Assembly (NCBI GenBank): GCA_029204225.1
Contig: CM055093.1
Location: forward strand, 30,825,777-30,889,776
Direction of reading: 5' to 3'
DNA length: 64,000 nucleotides
DNA from: Diphasiastrum complanatum
Taxonomy: Eukaryota > Streptophyta > Lycopodiopsida > Lycopodiales > Lycopodiaceae
Below the pieces are notes generated by a model. The model made no database searches and was not told the DNA's origin. It worked only from the letters and a program-made list of their open reading frames with translations. Positions 37,546-47,263 of the stretch are shown piece by piece. Position 1 is the stretch's first letter, and each line of letters starts with the position of its first letter. The position numbers and the translations under genes were made by a program.

Positions 37546-38756
37546 CACCGTTGTTATGAGTTGTGTGATTTCTTATAGCATCTACTATTGCTAGCTAAAT
37601 CTGATGAGCACTTGCAACGTCAAGTGTACCTCATGCCTATATATTTGTAGGTCCACAGGGATTGAAGCCTCTGAGCCCAAAAGTTCTACAGGCTAGTACA
37701 CCATCTGCTTGAGCTAATTCAACCATTTTTGAACCAAGGCATTTCACATATTCTAAATTTGGTAGAAGGGGTGTAATCATATTCTCAGGATGCTATTTGA
37801 AAAAAGCCTTGCTGCGAGTTTTGCTGTATAATGAACGTCTTGTTGATGACGAAGTTTAATTGCATTGAACTGGTCACTGTTGTGTCTAGATTGCGATTTA
37901 GTAGGTGCATTTGTTTGTTCATATATTTGCTGACGAAAGCAGACGATTTACCTAAGAGTTGTTGATGCTTTGTCCATGAAAGTCTATCTTTTAGCTTATC
38001 GAGTTGTGAGTGTAAGATTTGTTAAATTTTCTTCTCTCCGAATTTCTGGGGTTGCTATCAGTGGCTTTCTATGAGTATCGTCTACAAAAACATTCCTACT
38101 GTAATCTTGCTAGTTTCTAAATGTTGTCTTGTCTGTAATATTCACTGATATATGCACAAACTTGAGAGAGAGAGAGAGAGAGAGATATAGAGAGAGAGAG
38201 CTATGGGCAAACCTTACCAGTACGTTGTGGCAAGAATGCTTGCAGTGTGCAAATAAGGTTGTTTATCTCCTTTCTTTGTTCCCTCTCTCCGAGATTGTGC
38301 CCACTACCCTTTTTTACTTCAATGAGAATGTTAGACTTCGCTTGTTCATGCAAACTGGTCCGCAAACTGATCCCCAAGAATGTCACAGAGGCCGTCGCGA
38401 TCAGCAGAGAGCTAGCAAAGAGGCAGTCGCGATCAGTAAAGCTAGCAGAGAGCTACAGATCCAAACGCAGAGAGTCAGTCGCGATCAGCTGAGAGATCCA
38501 TCCGCAGAGAGCGATCTGATTGCAGTAGTCGGAAGGATCTCGCTGTCTGACTGTAGTCGCAAGCAATGATCTGCTGATACGATCTAGCTATCAGCAGAGA
38601 GAGAGAGAGAGAGAGAGCGCGAACCATAACATACCTTGGAAAAAAACAATTGCACGAACCACAAAATTGGCCCATTAATCATTAATGGGAAAGGTAGGGG
38701 AAGGAGGGCCAGGCATGGGCAGCAGGAGGGCCATGCATGCATGGGGAGGAGGTAGA
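37546..38756. other. Intergenic DNA with short GA runs
   Basis: A (GA)n stretch lies near 38165-38200 and another near 38596-38617. Around 38395-38560 the words CGATCAGCAGAGAG and GTCGCGATCAG recur several times, a low-order repeat. No gene supported. Confidence 0.5.
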
Positions 38757-39043
38757 TATATCTAAAAGGAAGCGGATGGTGGACGCGGAAGCCGATGGGG
38801 TCCGGACGCGTCCGGGTTTTTTTTTTTTTTTTTAATTAAAATTTAAAAAAAATTATAAAAAAAAATGGCGTCCGGACCCCCGGACGCGTGCGTGCGGACT
38901 CCCGGACGCATCTGTTTTGTTTTATTTTTTAATTAAAAATAAATAAAAAAAATTGGACGCGTCCGGGGGGTCGGACGCATCCGGGTCCAGACGCCGGACT
39001 CGAAAGCGGGCAATTCGGCCCGGACCCTCATCCCTGATATTAT

Positions 39044-39090
<47 letters not shown>

Positions 39091-39246
39091 AAGTTCCAGG
39101 TGCCGTGGAATTGGAACTTCAGTTCCACGGCACCCACAGCTCCTGTTTTTTTTTTTGTCATTTTTAGTGAAAAAACCCCAAAAAAAAAAAGGTGTCGTAC
39201 CCACAACACGTGTGTCGTGGTACGGCACCTGTGTTGTGGGGTACTT

Positions 39247-39288
<42 letters not shown>

Positions 39289-39430
39289 CAGACATGCACA
39301 TCCGGGCCGGACGCGGCCATTTTGCGTCCGCGTTCGACCCCCGAACGTGGAGTCAAATGCGTCCAAATTTTTTTTTTTAAGCTGGACGCGTCCGAGTCTC
39401 AGACCCCTTTAAATATTAAAAAAAAAAAAT
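38757..39430. repeat. GC-rich fold-back unit around (TA)n, copy with MITE inside
   Basis: Left arm (38757-39033) contains GGACGCGTCCGG words and CGGCCCGGACCCTCATCCCT, then (TA)n. Right arm (39285-39420) contains CAGACATGCACATCCGGGCC, GGACGCGGCC and GGACGCGTCC, roughly the inverted order. The pair could fold into a long hairpin. The palindrome GGACGCGTCC recurs at about 38809, 38955 and 39384. Confidence 0.75.
39089..39248. mobile_element. 160-bp hAT-type MITE
   Basis: Starts CAAAGTTCCAGGTGCCGTGG and ends GGTACGGCACC...ACTTTG, so the tips CAAAGT/ACTTTG are inverted repeats. The flanks are ATATATAT on both sides (39081-39088 and 39249-39256), consistent with an 8-bp duplication in (TA)n. It contains internal inverted words GTGCCGTGGAA / TTCCACGGCAC and a T-rich centre. 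No coding capacity. Confidence 0.8.
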
Positions 39431-39432
39431 AG

Positions 39433-40110
39433 GAGGGCTCGCATTCTCGAGACATGCTGAGCCAGGTGCTGAGGCCGACGAGCCATCCACAGATGTCGTG
39501 GAGACCCCTTTCACTGGTGCACCCACTGTCACCCCCGCCACCGCCCCCGCCTCTGCCACCGCCACCCCCTCCGCCAGTACTCCCCATGGATCTACAACCT
39601 CCACGTCCGCACCTGCAGCTATGCCACCACCTCCGGATCCGCATCCTCTAAGCCATCCACATCCCGAGGCACCAGACAGACCACCATCACGGGATCTCTC
39701 AGAGCACAGGAGGCCACCTGGACCATAGCACATATGTTCTATGACCTAAACCTCCCTTCATTATGGCCTCATCCCGCATCTTCGAGAGGCAGTCTCGAAG
39801 ATTGCGCACCAGCTACACACCGCCCACAGCCGACGCGCTTCACAACTTTTTGCTCCAGGGGCGGGTTGCCGAGGTCAGAGAGAGACTAGCCGCATTGCAC
39901 GAGGGCTGGGATAGTTACGGCTGTTCCATCATGGCTGATGGGTGGACTGATCGTCGTAAACGTCCACTCATCAACATCATGTGTCCAGCTGCTACGGTTC
40001 CATGTTCCTCCACAGCGTCGATGCCTTGAGGCAGAGTGCACACGACGGAGTACAGCTACGGCATCATCCGCCAGGCGATACAGGAGGTTGGGCCAAATTT
40101 AGTTTGCAGT
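39433..40110 (+). pseudogene. hAT transposase fragment D (N-terminal part)
   Basis: Plus-strand text has a proline-rich linker (HPLSHPHPEAPDRPPSRDLS), then YTPPTADALHNFLLQGRVAE, RERLAALHEGWDSYGCSIMA and DGWTDRRKRPLINI. This matches the region up to the first catalytic Asp in element B (SDGWTD). It breaks down at about 40020, with YSYGIIRQAIQEVGPN as the last recognisable block, before the second catalytic Asp. No BED finger is clear. It is followed by the same telomere-like and tail sequence that follows fragment C. Confidence 0.8.
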
Positions 40111-40129
40111 TGCAAGAAATCAACCCTAC

Positions 40130-40260
40130 ACGCTAAACCCTAATCCCAAACCCTAAACCCTGTCACAGAATGGCATCAACCCTAAACCCTAAACTCTAAC
40201 GAAAAACCCTAAACCTAAACCCTAACGAAATGGCATCAACCCCACACCCTAAACCCCAAC
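40130..40260 (-). repeat. Telomere-like CCCTAAA run
   Basis: Degenerate CCCTAAACCCTAA words interleaved with a GAATGGCATCAACCC-like phrase repeated twice. Counterpart of 26781-26850 in inverted orientation. Confidence 0.75.
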
Positions 40261-40429
40261 AAATGGCACAGTTAACATATCACCAATTAAGAAGAACAAT
40301 ATCGCGAACAGCTCAAGGCAAAACAATTGAAGGGCATGACTTCCTTTCACGACAAAGAGAGCGTGAGCAGATGATTAATGGCCGCTAGATGTTAAGATCC
40401 ATAGCCATAACCATAAAAACAACGAACCA

Positions 40430-41235
40430 TAGCTAGAGTAGAACACAAAAACAGCATGATCGAAAGTGTATTTCCTCATTGTGTGATAGGCATTGCACAA
40501 TACAATCGGCAACTTCAATATCAAAGCAGCACGTGTAGCATACATTTAAACTTGTGTAGAACACATTTGGAATTGACCAAAATGATCCAAGAATACAGTC
40601 CACAGGTTCCTGAACCTGATACGGGCCTAACAGACTTGGCCTTGCTCGATTCGGGTATCATTTGGTCAAAATGGCCCTTCGATGGGAGAGAAACGCAATT
40701 ATGGACTAGTTTTGCAACTTTATGTCCGACGGCCCCGTTTCTCCAAATGGGATCCATTTCAAGTGTCGTCTGTTTCGGCCAGTGGACAAGCTCGATAGAA
40801 ACCTGTGGGAACAGACAAGACGAGGAACGGACCGATGATCAGCCCAAAACGTCCGTCCGAAGTTCGACGTTAAACAAGGCTTCAAGGACACTTCGTCGAA
40901 CGGGACTTGAAAACATTTGGAATTGACTACTTGTGTATGTACCTTTTTCATGGAGAAGTAAAAATGCAGTTCTAAAGAAAGCTTCAACAGAAGCACATTT
41001 TTGTTTGATTGTTCTTATGCACTTTTGGAAGTGGAGTCACAACTGGTCCTTCTTGAGATGTTGATCTTTCCAATTGAGAAGATGTTTTAGAGCCCCTGCC
41101 ATGCTCTGCAAAATTCCGACAGCGTATTGCATCATAAGTTGTAGCATAAGTGATTAGTAAGTTGTTGAAGTTCATCCGGGGAGAAACCGATCTCATCATA
41201 TGAGACATAGTAGTGTGTAGGTCTTGTGGTTCCCT
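40430..41235 (-). repeat. Inverted copy of the 25.6-26.7 kb dispersed tail
   Basis: On the minus strand this reads GTTCATCCGGGGAGAAACCG-type text, a TTTTTCATGGAGAAG block, the CGGACGAACGTTTT / AGGTTTCTATCGAG blocks, CTGTGGACTGTATTC and CTACACAAGTTTAAATGTA. Order matches 25.9-26.7 kb with insertions and deletions. Non-coding. Confidence 0.75.
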
Positions 41236-41299
41236 GTAGTGAATGACACAGTTTTGCTTAGTAATTCAAAGGATTGCTACTCTAAACGCAAGTAGGTCT

Positions 41300-42215
41300 C
41301 ATGATTAGGTCACCATAACCAGATTAGTCTCAATAGTCTGAAAATGGTGTTGATTGGGCCCTATGCAAGAGAGCTCTTCACTAAGGACACTGCCTTTGGT
41401 AAGGTTGAAAAGAAGGTTCAACATAAAGCCTCCTTTCGCAATAGGAACGTCTTGGGTTCTCTTGCAAAAGAAGAACTGGGAGATGAAGCTAGAGTGTGCA
41501 AAGACCAGTTATGAACTTGAAGATTCTATGTCAAACCTTTTGAAAAATGGTGTTGACTGCATTCTGAGAGGTAAATATGAAATAACATACCTAGTTAAAG
41601 ATGAATCTGAACACAAGCAAATATCTCCCAAGACTATGCAGTAGTATAAATCAAAAAAGTCGATTTCATCACACTTACGATCTACGTTGTTGAAACCCTA
41701 AACCACATCTAAATAAAGCTCGTACATCTATTAACCTTTTCGAAAAGATACCTCGATTATCCAAAGCACAGTTCAAATCCTATTTGTTTAACATCCAAAG
41801 TAGCAACAAGTCCAACTAAACTGAAGGCAATTTTGTTTGGGCAAAAAATGAGAATCTGGTTGACTTGAACCTTGGATAACGAACTGTACAAAATGAGAAT
41901 CCCCTAAACCTGAACCTTGGATAACAAACCTTGGATAGACATTGCAGGTGTTGATTTGATTGTACATGGTATTCTAACCTAATAGTGACCCTGAATCATA
42001 ACCTAACCTAACCTGACTTGACCCTGAATCATACTCATGTACAAAGAGTTTGAGGATGATACAGATTGGAATCCTGAAAGTCAAGAACACTTGAGTATCT
42101 CAAGTGGAGATGAATCATCTGATGATAAAGCTCATATGAAATTTTGTTCTCGTCTGGAACTAGTTCAGACGGGAAATCAAGAAAGCATATCACGGATATG
42201 CCTAACACATATGCT
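41300..42215. repeat. Mosaic of short gene-like fragments
   Basis: GTCTCAATAGTCTGAAAATG (about 41327) recurs near 57180. AATCTGGTTGACTTGAACCT (about 41852) recurs near 43592. Short frames (41354-41644, 42037-42200) look like former coding text, for example EFEDDTDWNPESQEHLSISS, but none is a full gene and none is recognised. Confidence 0.5.
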
Positions 42216-42224
42216 TGCTCTTCT

Positions 42225-43104
42225 TGCCAGAGAGAGAGAGATAGCGAGAGAGAGTTTTCCTGTCAAAATAACAATTTGTTTGCTCGTTCAAGCTTGTTTG
42301 GTGGTATCTTAGTTATGGGGGGCATGGGCAGTGAGTAGGTTTTTTGCAAAATTTTTTGGTACCTTTTTCATTTTTTTTAACTGGAGGGGGCAGGTAGTCG
42401 CCAAATACCCCTTGATAATTAATTTCGGGGTGGGGGGAGGAAAATTATTTTTAATTGTTTTTGGGCATGTGAGAGCGAGCAGGGAGGGGCCTGTATTTTT
42501 TCTTTTTTTTTGGAAAAAAAAATTTTTGCGTTCAGGGGTGGACACGTCCACCCCGGCCGCATCTGCGTTCGGACGCGTCTCGAACGTGCGTTCGCGCCCA
42601 GGGTCCACTTCCTTAGATATATATATATATATCAAACATGAGGGTCCGGGCTGGATGCGGGCAACCTGCATCCGCGTCTGGCATCCGGACCCGGACGCGT
42701 CCGGCATCCAGACGCAGGGTTGGACGCGTTTATTTCTTCTTCTTCTTTTTAACACTGATTTAACACTAAAAGAAAAAAAATTTAAAAAAAGAGTGGACGC
42801 GTCCACCCCTGGACGCACCCCTGGCGCGTCCGCGTCCACCGCACGCATTTGTTGTTCTTTCATATATTAAAATTTCAGACATGAGGGTCTGGGGCAGACG
42901 CGGCCTTTTGGCGTCCACGTCCGGCGCTTGGACTCGGACGCGTCCATTCTTTTGTTTTTTTTTATCTTTTGGACGCTGGACGCATCCAGCTAGCGCGTCC
43001 AACGTCCGGATGCGGACGCGTCCGGGTCCCAGAACACATCCGAGACTTGGACGCATATTTTTTTTCAAAAAAAAAAGGTTGGCCCCTAAACCCTAAATCG
43101 CTCG

Positions 43105-43107
<3 letters not shown>
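42225..43107 (+). repeat. GC-rich (TA)n-centred fold-back unit, fullest copy
   Basis: Runs from a GA run through GTTTTCCTGTCAAAATAACA, GGGCATGGGCAGTG, an A/T-rich block, GTCCACTTCCTTAG, (TA)n at 42617-42632, ACATGAGGGTCCGGG, several GGACGCGTCC palindromes (42693, 42795, 42932, 43015) and CGCTCGCAAGAGAG, leading into another GA run. The order GA - left arm - TA - right arm - GA is shared with 44220-44809 and, inverted, with 57960-58386. Confidence 0.75.
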
Positions 43108-43153
<46 letters not shown>

Positions 43154-43175
43154 AGAGAGGCAGATTGGGTTTAGG

Positions 43176-43257
<82 letters not shown>

Positions 43258-43277
43258 TGGTTTAGGGTTTACGGTAT

Positions 43278-43352
<75 letters not shown>
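43108..43352. repeat. Three (GA)n runs separated by TTTAGGG-like spacers
   Basis: GA runs at 43108-43151, 43178-43255 and 43281-43352. The spacers include GGGTTTAGGGGG and GGTTTAGGGTTTACGG, telomere-like words. Confidence 0.95.
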
Positions 43353-43354
<2 letters not shown>

Positions 43355-43564
43355 CTTTATTAATGTCTTTTCCATGCCAAAAGGCATATAAGACTAAGGA
43401 AATACATGTCAAGTATGTGGTAACCGTGGAGCGTATAAACGCCTCAAAAAACTGTAATAAAGAAAAAAGGAAACATCTAGTACAAGTTAAGATAACTACA
43501 TAAATGATAGAGAGAGAGAGAGACAGTCAAAGGGTAGAAGAATCCAGTGGGAGATGGGTATTGA

Positions 43565-44165
43565 TCACTGCCCCCAGAAGGCAAAAAATGTGAATCTGGT
43601 TGACCTGCACCTTGGATAACGAACTGTACAAAATGACAATCCCCTAATCCTAAACCTTGGATAATGGTCCTTGGACAAAGGAGGCTTTGTCAGCTTGGAT
43701 AAAGGAGAAGTTCCAGAAAACTTGCTTGGTATTTGTGACTTCACAATTTTTTTGAAACTTATGCCCCTAAAGCATAAGGCACTTGGATTACCTGAGAAGA
43801 CGTGTACAAATAACAGAATGAAGCTAGAGGCCTCATTGACAGGGATATGTATTGATCCCTGTCTGTCCTTAGATTGGTCCTCCAACAGCAACACTGAAAG
43901 GAAACAAGAATTCTGTCACTGTTGCAGCAGAACAGAATGGGATGATCGGATTGCAGGATGAGATTTTTTAAGAGCATAAGGTCCTTGTGCTTTTAACCAA
44001 TTCTGAATGCTCGGGAAATTGCATGTCGTGGCACAACAGGAATCCTTCAAATTTACTTTCCTTAACCCTAAACCTATCCCATCATATACTATGGTAGTAC
44101 TATGTAGGTCTTGTATTTCTGTGGAGCATAAGTAGTTAGTAAGCTGTTGAAGTTCATTCAGGGAG
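43565..44165. repeat. Mosaic of dispersed fragments
   Basis: Contains AATCTGGTTGACCTGCACCT (copy of 41852), GAAAGGAAACAAGAATTCTG (copy of 25490, same direction), and the inverted CTGTTGAAGTTCATTC block. A 96-codon frame at 43671-43961 reads sensibly (MDKGGFVSLDKGEVPENLLG) but is unrecognised and may be a captured exon. Confidence 0.5.
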
Positions 44166-44219
44166 CGCATCGTTGACCCGTATTTATATAATAATAGAAT
44201 ATAGATCCGTCAGAGAGTC

Positions 44220-44805
44220 GGAGATAGCTAGAGCACGGTGTTCTCTGGACTCAAAAAATATAGAATGTTTGCTCTTTCATGCCCGATTCTGTGGTATCTC
44301 AATTATGGGAGGCATGGGCAGTGGTTAGGTTTGTTGCAAATTTTTTTGGGTACCGTTTTCCTATTTTTTAACAGGAGGGGGCAGGTGGGTGCCAGACACC
44401 CTCTGATAATCAATTCCGGGGGGCGGAGGGGGGGATAGGGGTCATAAATTGTTTTTATTTCACTTTGGGGATGTGGGATAGTGAGGGCATAGGCCTGTAT
44501 TTTTTTTTTTGAAAAAAAAAAATTTAAAATGCCGGATGCGTCCGCGTCCAGGGTTCGCTTCCTTAGTATTAAATATATTCATATCATATATATTATATAT
44601 TAATATATATCAGACATGAGGGTCCGGACCGGGCACGGCCATTTCACGTCTACGCCCGGCACACCCATTTTTTTTTTAATTTTTTCTTTTGGACGCTAGA
44701 CGCACCCAGCATCCGGGCGCAGACAAGTCCGGGACTCGAACGCATTTTTAAAAAAAACAAAAAACAGGCCACGTACCCCAAACCTACGCTACCAAAGCCC
44801 CATTC

Positions 44806-44808
<3 letters not shown>
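44220..44808 (+). repeat. GC-rich (TA)n-centred fold-back unit, second copy
   Basis: Carries TTTGCTCTTTCATGCCCG, GGCATGGGCAGTGG, AGGAGGGGGCAGGTGGGTGC, GTTCGCTTCCTTAG, an interrupted TA-rich centre (44570-44610), CAGACATGAGGGTCCGGACC, CATCCGGGCG-type words and CATTCCCAAGAGAG before a GA run. Reverse complement of copy 1 over about 300 bp. Confidence 0.75.
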
Positions 44809-45161
<353 letters not shown>

Positions 45162-45237
45162 CACGGAACCCTGCGGTGGAGTGACAGAACCCAACGATAC
45201 CCGGACGCCAGTGTGCTGTGAGGCCTTTTCAGTCGAC

Positions 45238-45549
45238 ATGGCAAAGCGCAAACCAGTTGACGTGAGCGTTTGCTCTATATCCGTTCGCATGCAATTTAGG
45301 CTTGTTCTGTGTTTTTCATAGTTTATTTCCATCGTGGTATATTTATTGCTTGACGGGCTTCTTTGTGTGCAGAGGGAGAAGCTCTTGGAAGATGTTCGCA
45401 GGCACAACGAACGGCATCAAAAGCAAGAGGCAAACATTGCAGAGATGCTGCGACAGACTCGGCAGAGACACCCGGAGCTGCAGATCCCCGCCCCCCCTAT
45501 CGAGGGGGATGAGGATGAGCGGATTGGAATTAACTTCACTGCACAATAG
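45238..45549 (+). pseudogene. Small coiled-coil gene, copy 2 (two exons, early stop)
   Basis: Exon 1 is 45238-45261 (MAKRKPVD), followed by a GTGAGC donor. Exon 2 starts at 45373 after TTTGTGTGCAG with REKLLEDVRRHNERHQKQEA, in frame (phase 0). The protein text matches the copy in element B from EDVRRHNERH through RQRHPELQIPAP. It stops at TAG 45547-45549, where the B copy has CAG (Gln), and would be 67 residues. Homology continues untranslated through MVRERVRIRRAN to about 45650 and through the 3' flank to about 45863. The basic start KRK is suitable for nuclear entry. No transposase lies next to it. Confidence 0.65.
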
Positions 45550-45863
45550 CTAGCCATGGTCAGGGAAAGGGTGCGAATTCGTCGGGCTAACTAGGAGGCC
45601 CAGCGAGAGCGCACCTGACCAAGGCGAGGAGTCAGTGGAGGATTCGTAGGAATGCTAAGACTAGATAAGGTCCCACCATATGTGGCGGATGTTTCTATGA
45701 AATTTTCGGTAGTAGATGAGGCGGCATATAGTTAGACAGTAGCATAAAAAACAAACCCAGCCGTTTGTGGCGAGCAATGTTATTTTGATACATCTCTTGA
45801 ATTAATATAGTGTGCTTTTTTGTGCAACATGCGCCTGGTTTTGTGAAACGCAAGCTCTGTATG
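45550..45863 (+). other. 3' remnant of small-gene copy 2
   Basis: Continues the alignment with element B (GGCGAGGAGTCAGTGGAGGA, then TTTTGATACATCTCTTGAAT and TTTTTTGTGCAACATG). It ends at AGCTCTGTAT, where a copia fragment begins; copy 3 shares this end to about 57618. Confidence 0.7.
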
Positions 45864-46100
45864 GCACCTTAGCTTCTTGTTGTATCCCACGTTTGCAGTC
45901 GACCTTCGTCTTTCCTTAGGGTAGTGGCTTGAGTGTCCATGCCCGATTCTGCTTCATTGATTCGATCTCTTCCGACATGGCCTGTTTCCAAATTTTGCCC
46001 TCAAGATTCTGGATTGCTTCTAGATATGTAGTTGGTTCCTCACAGAGTTCGAAGCTTGTGACCACACTTGACTGAAGACTATCGACGAGTCTGACGGGGG
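45864..46100 (-). pseudogene. Copia reverse transcriptase, 5' fragment (left of gypsy insertion)
   Basis: Minus-strand text CEEPTTYLEAIQNLEGKIWK, then QAMSEEIESMKQNRAWTLK, is the start of the copia reverse transcriptase domain. It continues as LP-stop-GKTKVDCK and, after a frameshift, YNKKLRC to about 45864, where the element is cut off. The rest of the enzyme, RNase H and the far LTR are missing. It joins directly to 50516 when the gypsy element is removed. Confidence 0.85.
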
Positions 46101-46458
46101 TGTTACGAGCTCGTAACCAGTGCCGAACCCTAGAGAACACAGATAGGTCAGATACCACAGTCAGGGTCGTGTCCAGCGTACATGACCAACAGGGCAAGAC
46201 AGTGTGAGTAGTGTGCCCCAGCACGGTCCATAGCCATGGCGGGCCTAACACAACCTAGGGACCCTGTCAGCAGGATAGGGCTCCCAGTTGGGTCCCGACG
46301 TGCAGTCGGCCACGTTAGTGCCACGTGGCCGACACTTGGCAGTAGCATGCTACCAGTCCTCACACTGGGCTAGGAGGGGCTTACTCGATATCAGGGAGTA
46401 GGCAAGGTTGGGTGGATCAGTTAGTGTTTGCCCTACTGTGGTGTTAGGAGCTATTACA
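46101..46458 (+). repeat. 5' LTR of the gypsy element
   Basis: Begins TGTTACGAGCTCGTAACC and ends GGAGCTATTACA. Differs from the 3' LTR at CACAACC/CACAGCC and GGCAAGG/GGCAGGG only, by eye. Confidence 0.96.
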
Positions 46459-46459
46459 C

Positions 46460-46472
46460 TGGTATCAGAGCC
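46460..46472 (+). other. Primer-binding site, initiator Met tRNA
   Basis: TGGTATCAGAGCC one base after the LTR end. Confidence 0.9.
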
Positions 46473-47263
46473 ATCTCCATCCTAGGGAGTTCAGGACAGC
46501 AGTAGAGAAAGCTATCAGAAGATAGGAAAGATTTCTCAGATTCTCAGGAAAGAATTAAGGAGGAAAATCGCTGTAGGAACAGCTTTCAAATCCTTGAAAT
46601 TTGCTGGGAATTTACAGTTGTTTGAGGCACAATCCCTTGTAGAAGCTCAGCGCTGAAAAATCAGGGATTTATCCTTGATTTTTATGTATCAATTGTGGAT
46701 TTTTGAGCACATTTTAAATAGAAAACGTGGAGCAGGTCCAGCGCTGCCAAATTGGGTGGAAACTTCGAATTTGGAGTGAAATTTTCTGGAATTTGGAGCG
46801 GATCTGAGACAGAATCTTGGGTGCAGGTCCAGCGCTGAGGGTGTTGCTAGAAAATCAGATTTTGAGAGGGATTTTGGGTCTCAAAGTAAGCAAAACCAAG
46901 TAGCAACACTCCTGGTCAGGCAGCGAGGAAGGTCTTTGGCAGAAACCACAAGTTTGCAACTGTTTTTGGGTCCTAAAACGGGAATTTTGGAGCAAAAAGT
47001 ATACACCTCAGACAGCGAGGGAAGGGGCCAAGACGATCAGAAGTTTGTTTCTTTTTCTTGGTACCTTGATCTCTGATTTTTCCGGACAGCAGATCTGAAA
47101 GCAGTGGAGGAAGAGCTGAAAGGGCTTTTCTTGATTCTCTCTGTAGAAGTACAGTTCTCAGAAAGAGCTAAGTTTTCTTTCCCTCCTTGTACAGTTGTAA
47201 ATTAGTCTTTTAGACTTTTTTTTTCCCTTCAGAAGTTAAGGTAGCTCTCTTTCAGTTCCGAAG
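46473..47263 (+). other. Gypsy 5' leader
   Basis: About 790 bp before the gag ATG. Contains a phrase around GGTCCAGCGCTG repeated near 46736 and 46826 and related text near 46649. No coding capacity. Confidence 0.7.

Noticed and set aside
45302-45553. Alternative plus-strand ORF starting MFCVFHSLFPSWYIY
   Set aside because: Reads through the intron and in a different frame from the conserved coiled-coil text.
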